Part shown: positions 1-6,344 of the stretch, piece by piece
How the letters are laid out: each line of letters opens with the position of its first letter
How positions within the stretch are numbered: the first letter of the stretch is position 1
Assembly: GCA_002690445.1 (NCBI GenBank)
Contig: NZER01000156.1
Coordinates: forward strand, 1 to 18,068
Source of the DNA: Candidatus Pacearchaeota archaeon
GTDB lineage: Archaea > Nanoarchaeota > Nanoarchaeia > Pacearchaeales > GW2011-AR1
Length of the DNA: 18,068 nucleotides
Reading direction: 5' to 3'
Notes under the pieces: generated by a model
Told to the model about the DNA's origin: nothing
Database searches by the model: none
Seen by the model: only the letters and a program-made list of their open reading frames with translations
Program-made: the position numbers and the translations under genes

Positions 1-21
1 ACAAAAAGAACACAAGAATAA

Positions 22-651
22 TCAAACCTTCTCAACAATCACATTCACATTCCGCTCTTCCCACGACTTCAAAATCTTAAAACCAACTTGTCTTAATTCT
101 GCTTCAAGTTCTTCTTTATCATAAACATATGTATACCTTTTTTCTTTCCCCTCCCCCTCCCTAACAGTCCACCCAATAAAACATTCCTTAGATTTATTCC
201 TAAGTCTAGGAGACCCCCGCCCCCACACTGCCACCAACCCAACCCCGCCCTTTTTCAACACCCGATAAAACTCCCTCAGCGTCTTTTTCCTTTTCCTTTT
301 ATCAGGAATACAATGCAGTAAAGCCATGCAAATTCCCACATCAAAAAAATTATCATCAAAATCCAAGTCCCACGACTCAGACTTTTTCAATTCAAAATCC
401 AGCCCAAGTCTCTCACCCCTCTTTCTTGCATATTCCAGCATCTCCCCAGAAAAATCCACACCATAAATCTTCCCCCCAACTTTCATAAAATTCCTCCCGC
501 TCCCGCACCCCAGGTCCAGCACCTTGTCTCCCAACTTAACATTTTCACCTAAAAAACTTTGAACAGTCGGACTAGCCCTCTGCCTATAAACTTTCCATTT
601 CTGCGCAATCCTGTCCCAAACTTTTTCCTGATCTGGAATTTTATTTTTCAT
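22..651 (-). CDS. Class I SAM-dependent methyltransferase, Trm9/ALKBH8-like (tRNA wobble uridine)
   Basis: A 209-residue cytosolic methyltransferase. SAM-binding motif I is VLDLGCGSG (residues 44-52), followed by the acidic motif II segment YGVDFS (63-68). The pattern ALLHCIP (110-116), then REFYRVLKKGG (126-136) and LVAVWGRG (139-146), resembles the Trm9/ALKBH8 methyltransferase family, where the equivalent reads like IHHL then E-RVLxPGG then YVW. The late RYTYVYDKEELEAELRQVGF (172-191) matches the RYYHLY-GELexL element near the Trm9 C-terminus. Known Trm9 methylates the carboxymethyl group that the Elongator/Elp3 pathway places on U34 of tRNA. The gene is divergent from elp3, with a gap of about 350 bp, which supports that role. 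The Trm9 assignment comes from motif reading only; a generic methyltransferase is the alternative. ATG start at 651. Confidence 0.8.
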   Translation of the reverse strand: MKNKIPDQEKVWDRIAQKWKVYRQRASPTVQSFLGENVKLGDKVLDLGCGSGRNFMKVGGKIYGVDFSGEMLEYARKRGERLGLDFELKKSESWDLDFDDNFFDVGICMALLHCIPDKRKRKKTLREFYRVLKKGGVGLVAVWGRGSPRLRNKSKECFIGWTVREGEGKEKRYTYVYDKEELEAELRQVGFKILKSWEERNVNVIVEKV

Positions 652-678
652 ATTTATCTTATATTTTTCATATTTACT

Positions 679-685
679 CTATATA
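679..685 (-). promoter_or_regulatory. TATA-like box for the Trm9-like gene
   Basis: On the minus strand this reads TATATAG, about 34 nt before the ATG at 651. The leader would be very short. This is weaker than the other boxes because the local sequence is very AT-rich. Confidence 0.4.
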
Positions 686-700
686 CTTCACTACAATTAT

Positions 701-710
701 GTTTAAAAAC
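701..710 (+). promoter_or_regulatory. Orphan TATA-like box upstream of repeat copy A
   Basis: GTTTAAAAAC on the + strand has no coding start 25-35 nt downstream. elp3 has its own box at 971. It could drive a non-coding RNA starting near 728-732 and running through the repeat at 751-913. This is inference from spacing. Confidence 0.3.
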
Positions 711-750
711 AATTCTAAGGCAACACCCACCATCGCGAAATCTCCGCCTT

Positions 751-913
751 GTCGGCTCCCGATTTTGCTCCATTAAAATTTATGATCAATTGCAAATTCC
801 CTATGTTCTGTCCAGCATTTTACTTATTATTGATTTGGCATTCTACGATGTGAAAAGGGAATTGAATATTACTAAGAGTCTCCAGGAACGACAAGACGCA
901 AGCGTCTTGGAGT
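751..913 (+). repeat. Dispersed intergenic element, copy A
   Basis: Copy A of an element also present at 7389-7527. Over 850-899 versus 7464-7513 I count 44 of 50 identical bases. The 5' part shares ATTTTGCTCC, TTATGATCAATT and CAGCATTTTAC. Copy A carries about 21 extra bases around 822-842 that partly duplicate CATTYTAC. It ends in a hairpin with an 8-bp stem, CAAGACGC (892-899) and GCGTCTTG (902-909). No convincing protein is encoded. It lies between the divergent methyltransferase and elp3 genes. It could be a small RNA gene or a non-autonomous mobile element. Confidence 0.7.
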
Positions 914-970
914 TAAGGTATAGTGAAATTTAACCCCAATAATTACTCAAAACATCCCGCATTGGCTAAT

Positions 971-978
971 CTTTTAAA
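971..978 (+). promoter_or_regulatory. TATA box of elp3
   Basis: CTTTTAAA begins 29 nt before the ATG at 1000. There is no Shine-Dalgarno sequence in the pyrimidine-rich stretch between them, so a leaderless transcript is expected. Confidence 0.6.
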
Positions 979-999
979 CCCCCCTTCCCACAATTTCTT

Positions 1000-2493
1000 A
1001 TGAAACTTTTACAAAAAAAACCAACTAAAACAATATCCGGAGTCGCCCCCCTAGCTGTCATGCTGCCCCCAAGAAAATGCAAACACGGAGCATGCCTCTA
1101 CTGCCCAAAACTCAACGCACCCCAGTCCTACACCCCTGAATCACCTGCAGTCCTCAGAGCAAAAAGCGTAAACTACTCTCCAGAAAAACAAGTTCTACTC
1201 AGGCTAAAAATGTTCAAGGACATGAATCACCCAACAGATAAAATAGAATTAATAATCATGGGCGGAACATTTCTTCAATACCCAGAAAAATTCCAAAACC
1301 AGTTTATCAAATCCTGCTATGACAGCTTAAACAGCAAAAAATCCAAAACACTAGAACAGGCAAAAAAATTAAATGAAAAAGCAAAACACAGATGCGTCGC
1401 CCTATGCATTGAAACCCGCCCAGATGTCTGCGATGAAAAACAAATTAAAAAAATGCTCTCATGGGGTGCAACCAGAGTAGAACTCGGAGTCCAGGCTATC
1501 GACGACAAAATCTACAAAAAAATCAACAGAGGCCACACAGTCCAAGATGTAATAGACGCAACAAAAAATCTCAAACAAGCAGGCTTCAAAATTGGGTACC
1601 ACATCATGCCCGGCCTTTACAGTTCAAATGAAAAAAAAGACACCCAAATGTTCAAAAAAATCTTCTCTTCCCAAGATTTCAAACCAGACCAAATAAAAAT
1701 TTACCCGTGTCAAGTTCTCAAAGGTGCTGGCTTAGAAAACCTCTACTACGGCGGAGAATACATCCCATACACAAAAGAGCAGACAGAAAAAATCATCATC
1801 AAATTTCTCAAACTCACACCAGAATACTGCCGTGTTATGCGAATAATGAGAGAAATCCCCCCTGCCTTCCTAACTGCCGGAATAAAAAACATTGACTTAA
1901 GAAAAGATATAGAGCAGGAAATAAGAAAACAGAAAATCAAAATCAAAGAAATAAGATTCCGCGAAATCGGATTTGCACTAAGAGACAAAAAACCAAATCA
2001 AGAAATAGATACAAAAATAAAAATAAAAAAATCAGTTTACAATGCCTCAGACGGAAAAGAAATCTTCCTGCAAGCAGTTAACAAAAATAATATTTTATTT
2101 GGATTATGCAGGTTAAGGTTAAATAAAAGCAATAAAAATAACATCTACAAGCTAGGGGTAAAAGGGGGTGGGGCAGTTACTAACCGAGCAAAGCGAGGAA
2201 ATAAATTATTAATTAGCGACAAAGTCGCGAAAAATGCTGAAAGCATAGACAGAGAAGCAATAATCCGCGAACTTCACATCTACGGTCCAGCTCTAAAACT
2301 CAAACAAAAAGGAAAAATCAGCCAGCACAAAGGACTCGGAAAAAAACTTCTCAAAACAGCAGAACAAATTGCCAAAAAACATAAAACACAAAAATTAAAA
2401 ATCATCTCCGGAGTCGGCGTCCGTGAATATTATAAAAAACTCAACTACACTCTCGATAAAGAAGGGATTTATATGGAAAAATCTTTTGAATAA
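1000..2493 (+). CDS. elp3: Elp3-type tRNA uridine(34) carboxymethyl transferase (radical SAM plus GNAT)
   Basis: A 497-residue, two-domain enzyme. The N-terminal radical SAM domain has the cluster cysteines C27, C32 and C35 (CKHGACLYC), MGGTF (about 87-91) and ETRPD (about 138-142). The C-terminal GNAT domain has IRELHIYG, then QHKGLGKKLL for acetyl-CoA binding, then the conserved GVGVREYYKKLNY. Elp3 is known to make 5-carboxymethyluridine at the tRNA wobble position from acetyl-CoA and SAM; archaeal Elp3 works without other Elongator subunits. Residues about 375-418, between LCRLRL and REAIIRELHIYG, look longer than the family norm. That stretch is rich in Lys, Asn and Gly, and its DNA carries small palindromes. 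ATG chosen from the TATA box 29 nt upstream. The divergent Trm9-like neighbour fits the same pathway. Confidence 0.95.
   Translation: MKLLQKKPTKTISGVAPLAVMLPPRKCKHGACLYCPKLNAPQSYTPESPAVLRAKSVNYSPEKQVLLRLKMFKDMNHPTDKIELIIMGGTFLQYPEKFQNQFIKSCYDSLNSKKSKTLEQAKKLNEKAKHRCVALCIETRPDVCDEKQIKKMLSWGATRVELGVQAIDDKIYKKINRGHTVQDVIDATKNLKQAGFKIGYHIMPGLYSSNEKKDTQMFKKIFSSQDFKPDQIKIYPCQVLKGAGLENLYYGGEYIPYTKEQTEKIIIKFLKLTPEYCRVMRIMREIPPAFLTAGIKNIDLRKDIEQEIRKQKIKIKEIRFREIGFALRDKKPNQEIDTKIKIKKSVYNASDGKEIFLQAVNKNNILFGLCRLRLNKSNKNNIYKLGVKGGGAVTNRAKRGNKLLISDKVAKNAESIDREAIIRELHIYGPALKLKQKGKISQHKGLGKKLLKTAEQIAKKHKTQKLKIISGVGVREYYKKLNYTLDKEGIYMEKSFE
2187..2246 (+). repeat. Palindrome-bearing insertion within elp3
   Basis: Inside the extra segment of elp3 lie two hairpins, GCGACaaaGTCGC (2216-2228) and ATGCTgaaAGCAT (2234-2246). 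A copy of AGCAAAGCGAGG (2187-2198) also lies here. The 12-mer and the core GACAAAGTC both recur in the intergenic hairpin region at 6191-6222. The segment is translated in frame (SDKVAKNAESIDRE at its end), so it behaves like a repeat domesticated into a protein. Confidence 0.5.
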
Positions 2494-2544
2494 TCATTTA
2501 TAAAAAAAATAATTTCATCCCTATCCAAATCTCCTATTACCAAA

Positions 2545-2642
2545 CTGCCGAAGGCAGCACGTGCCGCCAGGCACGCTCTAAATCAGCGAGCCCAAAGGCT
2601 CGCCTGTCTTGCCAAAAGGCACCAACGCGCCCGAAGGGCGCG
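2545..2642. repeat. Cluster of five GC-rich mini-hairpins
   Basis: Five perfect hairpins lie head to tail in the 198-bp gap between elp3 and the helicase. They are CTGCCgaaGGCAG (2545-2557), CGTGCCgccaGGCACG (2560-2575), GCGAGCCcaaaGGCTCGC (2586-2603), TGCCaaaaGGCA (2610-2621) and CGCGCCCgaaGGGCGCG (2626-2642). Stem sequences differ but the design is shared: short GC-rich arms and A-rich loops of 3-4 nt. The last hairpin, with its preceding A, recurs exactly at 6264-6281. No T-tract follows, so a simple intrinsic terminator is not obvious. Confidence 0.75.
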
Positions 2643-2662
2643 TATAATCCACAACAACAACT

Positions 2663-2670
2663 CTTAAAAA
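2663..2670 (+). promoter_or_regulatory. TATA box of the XPD-like helicase
   Basis: CTTAAAAA begins 29 nt before the ATG at 2692, with no Shine-Dalgarno between them. A C-rich stretch follows the box, as it does for elp3. Confidence 0.55.
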
Positions 2671-2691
2671 CCCCCCCGCCGAAGTCTAAAC

Positions 2692-4614
2692 ATGTGGAGC
2701 TTATTTAAAAAAAAAGAGGATGAAGATTCTATAATCGGCGGACTATCTGACTATACCCCAGAGTCAGGCGAAGAACTTACACCGCTAATTTTCTCAAACC
2801 AAAAATCGCAGGCAGACATAGTCAAAGAAATCTTAGATGAAATAGAAAAAGGAAACAAAATAATCTTCATCCGCGGAGTCTGTGGAACTGGAAAATCAGC
2901 AATCGCCCTAAACCTTGCACGCCATTTCAAAAAAACATCTATTGTCGTCCCAATTAAATCTCTGCAAGAGCAGTACGAATATGATTATACAAAAAAGAAC
3001 TTCCTCTTAAAAAAAGACAAGAAAAAATTAGACATTGCAATTATCAAGGGAAGAAATAATTTTAACTGCCCGTTTCTCGGAGGAAATGCCGACGCTGACG
3101 ACCTGCCGTGCACAATAGAACTAAGAGATAAAAACACAGAAAAAATAAAAAAGTATATTGAACAAAATCCGAGTGTAGAAAAAACAGATTTCTCAAATGT
3201 CTCAGATGTAAGAAGAATGTCCATTGCACCCGCATGCCCCCACTGGTCCCCCCTCCTCCCCTCCGAAGTTTCAAGCCAGCCCCTAAAAGAAGCAAAAAAA
3301 ATAAAATACAAAGCAGTCTGCGGAAAAGAATTTGCTTTATTCCAGCGAAAAAAAGGATGCAGTTACTTTGATCAGTACGAATCTTATGCAAATGCCGACG
3401 TTCTAATTTTCAATTCAAGCAAATACCTAATTGAATGCGCAATCGGAAGAAAACCAACAACAGACTTAGAAATCATAGACGAATGCGACGAATTTCTCGA
3501 CAGCTTTGCAAACGAAAGAAAAATCAATCTAAACAGATTAGTTATGGCGCTCTCAAACCTATTCCCAGAAAACCGCGAACAAAAACAAGCAATCAAAGAC
3601 ATCATCTTCCTCACCAACGAAATAATCCTCACTACTCAGGAAGACCAAGCAGAAATTCAAAACAAAGTCCAAAAAATAAAACAGACAAAAATCCTCGACC
3701 TCATAAATAAAGTCATAAGTGAACCTTACTTAGCAGAAAACGAAGAAAATAATTATTACAACAACATTCTTGAAATTGCAAAATCTTTCGAACACCTCCT
3801 AGATGAAACCTATATCTCTTTAGAAATCATAAACCCCGACGAACAACAGCATACCTTATTCACCCAAACATTCAGTAAAGAAAAAACAACTCTTGTAAAT
3901 ATTGTCTCAATAAATCTCGCGCAAAAATTAAAAGAAATTATAGAAGCAAACAACATTTTGGTTTTAATGTCCGGCACGCTCCATTCTGAAAAAGTTCTAA
4001 AAGATATATTTGGGCTCGAAGATTTCAAAGTCATAGAAGCTGAAACACAAATGCCCGGCACCATCACAAAATACAGAACCGGGTTGGAAAAAAACTGCAA
4101 ATACGCAAACTTCCAAAACAATTCTGTCACACGAGAAGACTATCTAAAAGCTCTCTCAACCTGCGTCGCCAACGCCAGCCCCCCAAGTCTAATCCATGTC
4201 AACTCATTCAAAGACCTCCCAGCAAAAAGTGAAATAGAAAAATTCCAAATCAATAACCTAATAACGCAAGAAGAACTTCGGCAGCTCCAACAGCAGGACA
4301 AATTAAACAAAAGAGTAGACAAATTCAAAAAAAAGGAAACAGATATCTTATTTACAACAAAATGCTCCCGCGGAGTAGACTTCCCCGGAGACAAATGCAA
4401 CTCAATCATTCTCACAAAATACCCCTATCCTAATATCCAAGGGCTTTTCTGGAAAATCCTAAAACAAGAACAGCCAGAAAAATTCATGGAATTTTATCTT
4501 GACAAAGCCCACCGCGAACTTATCCAAAAAATCGCCCGCGGTATTAGATTCAAAGGAGACCATGTTTTACTCCTCTCCCCCGACGTCAGAGTTTTAAATG
4601 CGCGGTTGAATTAA
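2692..4614 (+). CDS. XPD/Rad3/DinG-like superfamily 2 DNA helicase with probable Fe-S domain
   Basis: A 640-residue ATP-dependent helicase, probably 5'-3' on DNA in repair or fork processing, as for XPD and DinG. Walker A is GVCGTGKS (62-69), motif Ia VVPIKSLQEQ (85-94), and Walker B/DEAH is IIDECDEF (261-268). Motif V is TTKCSRGVDFPG and motif VI QKIARGIRF near the C-terminus. Between Walker A and DECD lie five cysteines (C126, C140, C182, C210, C223). Four of these could bind the 4Fe-4S cluster typical of XPD; spacing is wider than in classical XPD. VLMSGTL marks the start of helicase domain 2. It follows the hairpin cluster and is convergent with the receiver gene, with a gap of only 11 nt. 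Confident of the superfamily, not of the exact orthologue. Confidence 0.88.
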   Translation: MWSLFKKKEDEDSIIGGLSDYTPESGEELTPLIFSNQKSQADIVKEILDEIEKGNKIIFIRGVCGTGKSAIALNLARHFKKTSIVVPIKSLQEQYEYDYTKKNFLLKKDKKKLDIAIIKGRNNFNCPFLGGNADADDLPCTIELRDKNTEKIKKYIEQNPSVEKTDFSNVSDVRRMSIAPACPHWSPLLPSEVSSQPLKEAKKIKYKAVCGKEFALFQRKKGCSYFDQYESYANADVLIFNSSKYLIECAIGRKPTTDLEIIDECDEFLDSFANERKINLNRLVMALSNLFPENREQKQAIKDIIFLTNEIILTTQEDQAEIQNKVQKIKQTKILDLINKVISEPYLAENEENNYYNNILEIAKSFEHLLDETYISLEIINPDEQQHTLFTQTFSKEKTTLVNIVSINLAQKLKEIIEANNILVLMSGTLHSEKVLKDIFGLEDFKVIEAETQMPGTITKYRTGLEKNCKYANFQNNSVTREDYLKALSTCVANASPPSLIHVNSFKDLPAKSEIEKFQINNLITQEELRQLQQQDKLNKRVDKFKKKETDILFTTKCSRGVDFPGDKCNSIILTKYPYPNIQGLFWKILKQEQPEKFMEFYLDKAHRELIQKIARGIRFKGDHVLLLSPDVRVLNARLN

Positions 4615-4625
4615 TTCATTTTTTA

Positions 4626-5048
4626 TCAACCCCTCGCAACATCCTTCACATACCCATTCACAACATCCATCAATTTCTCCATTCTACATGGTTTATGTAA
4701 ATAATCATCAACACCCAAAGATCCAGCATATGCTTTATGTCTTGATCCTATATTACCAGTCACCATAACAACATGAGGAAGATCCATCCTACCTTTGCCT
4801 CGCTCAATATCTTCAAAAACAAGAAACCCACTCCTCTTCGGCAGCATCAAATCAAGAATAACCACCTCTGGCTCATGTTCATTGTATTGATTAATAGCTT
4901 CATTCCCATCCACAGCAGTTAAAACATCACAATCTGCAAATCTCTCATCAAACCTAAGTGCATTCTCCACTGCCCCTAAAAAATCTCTATCATCATCTAC
5001 AACTAAAATTTGCGCAAGTGTCCCTTCAGGTTTTTCCACCTTAGCCAT
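4626..5048 (-). CDS. Stand-alone CheY-like response regulator receiver domain
   Basis: A 140-residue protein that is almost only a REC domain. The acidic pocket is DDD at 18-20, the phosphoacceptor is D66 in VILDLMLPKRSG, the switch threonine is T97 (VMVTGN), and the conserved lysine is K119 (HKPC). All catalytic positions are present, so phosphorylation is expected. There is no output domain and no histidine kinase in the window, so it is an orphan whose partner lies elsewhere. Archaeal single-domain REC proteins usually act through protein contacts. The gene has its own TATA box and convergently abuts the helicase. Confidence 0.9.
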   Translation of the reverse strand: MAKVEKPEGTLAQILVVDDDRDFLGAVENALRFDERFADCDVLTAVDGNEAINQYNEHEPEVVILDLMLPKRSGFLVFEDIERGKGRMDLPHVVMVTGNIGSRHKAYAGSLGVDDYLHKPCRMEKLMDVVNGYVKDVARG

Positions 5049-5069
5049 AAAAACACAATCAAAAACACC

Positions 5070-5077
5070 TTTTTAAA
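5070..5077 (-). promoter_or_regulatory. TATA box of the receiver gene
   Basis: On the minus strand the sequence is TTTTTAAAAAGG, about 29 nt before the ATG at 5048. A leaderless transcript is likely. Confidence 0.5.
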
Positions 5078-5122
5078 AATTGTTATACTCAAAAACACAC
5101 TTCCAAATCAGAACACAACATT

Positions 5123-5130
5123 CTTATACC
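5123..5130 (+). promoter_or_regulatory. TATA box of the DUF5654-like gene
   Basis: CTTATACC begins 27 nt before the ATC codon at 5150, which I propose as the start. The spacing matches the leaderless pattern of the other genes in the window. Confidence 0.5.
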
Positions 5131-5149
5131 TAAACACCCTATCTTCTAA

Positions 5150-5446
5150 ATCGTAAAAAAATATCTAATCTCAGCCAGAGAAAAATCAAAAAAATTCAAA
5201 AAAGAATTCCGAAATCAGGCAGTAGTTGCAATCATCGCTGCCTTCGGGTTTTTAATTGCCCTATCCTGGCGAGACTTTATCTCAGACACAGTTAAAAAAA
5301 TCGTCACCACTCTAGGAGTTTCTGAAAAACTCTACCTCTACAACCTGCTAAGCGCAGTCCTTGTAACCCTAATCGCAATTTTAGGAATTATGATTATCTC
5401 AAGACTCAAAGTAGAAGAAGAAATCAAAGAAACAACTAACAAATAA
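5150..5446 (+). CDS. DUF5654-like small two-helix membrane protein with apparent AUC start
   Basis: The reading frame is open from 5150 to the TAA at 5444-5446, giving 98 residues. The N-terminus is basic (VKKYLIS, KSKKFKKEF). Helix 1 is about residues 24-40 (AVVAIIAAFGFLIALSW), then comes the amphipathic RDFISDTVKKIVTTLG, and helix 2 is about 66-84 (NLLSAVLVTLIAILGIMII). This layout, including AFGFLIALSWRDFI, matches my recollection of archaeal DUF5654 proteins, whose function is unknown. No in-frame ATG, GTG or TTG occurs before codon 81, and an in-frame TAA lies immediately upstream at 5147-5149. The TATA box 27 nt before ATC 5150 makes that codon the best start. The ATC could be a real non-AUG start or a G-to-C change in ATG. 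Confidence 0.75.
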   Translation: MVKKYLISAREKSKKFKKEFRNQAVVAIIAAFGFLIALSWRDFISDTVKKIVTTLGVSEKLYLYNLLSAVLVTLIAILGIMIISRLKVEEEIKETTNK

Positions 5447-5476
5447 AGAATTCCTAATCACATCCCAACCTCGCCA

Positions 5477-6040
5477 TCACTCATTCCTACTCCCGCCCCT
5501 CTTAAACCCCTCAAATAAATACTTAAGAGCCCCTGCCATTAACCTGCCTCTCGATCTCAATCCAACTTCATCATAAAGTTCTCTCGCCCGCGCTGAAATT
5601 TCCCGAACTCCTTCTGCAGAAATTCCCATAGCATCTCTTATCGTTCCATTTACAAGCTCAACTCCCGGATCTTTTTTAGGATAAATTTCCTCTGCTCTCA
5701 AAACTGCAACTAGCGCACACCTTAACTCGCCTTTTTTAAGATAAACAGCAGACAAATCCTCCCAAAATCTAGGATTTTTCGGTTCTAATTCCACTGCAAA
5801 CCTAACATGCGCCTCAGCCACATCAAGATCTCTGCCTAATTTAGCCAGAACCCAACCATACTTACTCTGAGCTTCAGCATATCCCGAATCTATATCAACT
5901 GCCTCCCTCAACACCCTCTCTGCTCTCCTCAAATGCCCCCTCCCTATTAACCTATAAGCATGTTCTGTCTTTTCTCTCGCCTTCCTCGTCCACCCCGACT
6001 CTCTAAAAAATCCCGATTTCAACATAGCCAGCAATCCCAT
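5477..6040 (-). CDS. TPR-repeat protein
   Basis: A 187-residue helical scaffold protein. Residues about 24-57, 58-91 and 92-125 form tetratricopeptide repeats: AYRLIGRGHLRRAERVLREA, then a degenerate repeat, then AVYLKKGELRCALVAVLRAEEI. TPRs mediate protein-protein contacts; the partner is unknown. The frame stays open upstream to a TTG at 6085, which would add a longer hydrophobic N-terminus (GVLVLCFMGLLAM). I chose ATG 6040 because a minus-strand TATA box (TTATAAG, 6062-6068) lies 28 nt before it, the same spacing as other genes here. If the TTG is used instead, the protein would have an N-terminal membrane anchor. It is convergent with the DUF5654-like gene. Confidence 0.78.
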   Translation of the reverse strand: MGLLAMLKSGFFRESGWTRKAREKTEHAYRLIGRGHLRRAERVLREAVDIDSGYAEAQSKYGWVLAKLGRDLDVAEAHVRFAVELEPKNPRFWEDLSAVYLKKGELRCALVAVLRAEEIYPKKDPGVELVNGTIRDAMGISAEGVREISARARELYDEVGLRSRGRLMAGALKYLFEGFKRGGSRNE

Positions 6041-6061
6041 AAAACACAATACCAAAACCCC

Positions 6062-6068
6062 CTTATAA
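6062..6068 (-). promoter_or_regulatory. TATA box deciding the TPR gene start
   Basis: TTATAAG on the minus strand has its 5' end 28 nt before ATG 6040. No comparable box precedes the alternative TTG at 6085. Confidence 0.45.
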
Positions 6069-6124
6069 TCATTATTGTTTTTCAAAATATGTTTTCAATT
6101 AGAAGATTGAAAGTTTAGCTAAGC

Positions 6125-6281
6125 CAAAATCATTTTACGATGTGGATTTTGATTAGTCATTCACAAAAATGCAGGGCGAAAATGGGAAAGGACAAAGTCC
6201 GGATTTTCGCAGCAAAGCGAGGCAAATCAGTATAATCATTGAAATCTCTAATTTCAACTATCTACGCGCCCGAAGGGCGCG
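6125..6281. repeat. Hairpin-rich intergenic segment
   Basis: The 300-bp gap between the TPR gene and the small basic genes holds several hairpins and no credible gene. CAAAATC/GATTTTG (6125-6131 with 6145-6151) puts the motif ATTTTACGATGTG in its loop. A nested element pairs GCGAAAAT (6176-6183) with ATTTTCGC (6203-6210) around GGACaaaGTCC (6190-6200). TTGAAAT/ATTTCAA (6239-6257) follows. The last is CGCGCCCgaaGGGCGCG (6265-6281), identical to 2626-2642. AGCAAAGCGAGG at 6211-6222 recurs within elp3. CATTTTACGATGTG (6131-6144) recurs in the dispersed element. Confidence 0.65.
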
Positions 6282-6313
6282 GCTTATTACAACACAACCA
6301 AAAAATCAAAACC

Positions 6314-6322
6314 CTTATATAT
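6314..6322 (+). promoter_or_regulatory. TATA box of the two small basic genes
   Basis: CTTATATAT begins 31 nt before the ATG at 6345. This is the only promoter-like site upstream of the two-gene unit. Confidence 0.55.
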
Positions 6323-6344
6323 CTCATACTCTTAAAAATAAAAA

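Noticed and set aside
782..880. C/D box guide RNA in repeat copies A and B
   Set aside because: ATGATCA and GATGTGA only loosely resemble box C, and no properly spaced CUGA box D was found.
892..909. Bacterial-type intrinsic terminator
   Set aside because: The 8-bp hairpin has no T-tract after it. Archaeal terminators mainly need oligo-T, so the hairpin is better treated as part of the repeat.
559..933. A 124-codon + strand frame over the methyltransferase start and repeat copy A
   Set aside because: It overlaps a clear gene and a repeat, has no promoter at its start, and shows no protein-like pattern.
2545..2642. CRISPR-like array
   Set aside because: The stems differ in sequence and there are no direct repeats with equal spacers or cas genes.
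6041..6085. Extended N-terminus of the TPR protein from a TTG start with a membrane helix
   Set aside because: No promoter or ribosome site fits the TTG, while ATG 6040 has a TATA box at the standard distance. Kept as a weaker alternative.
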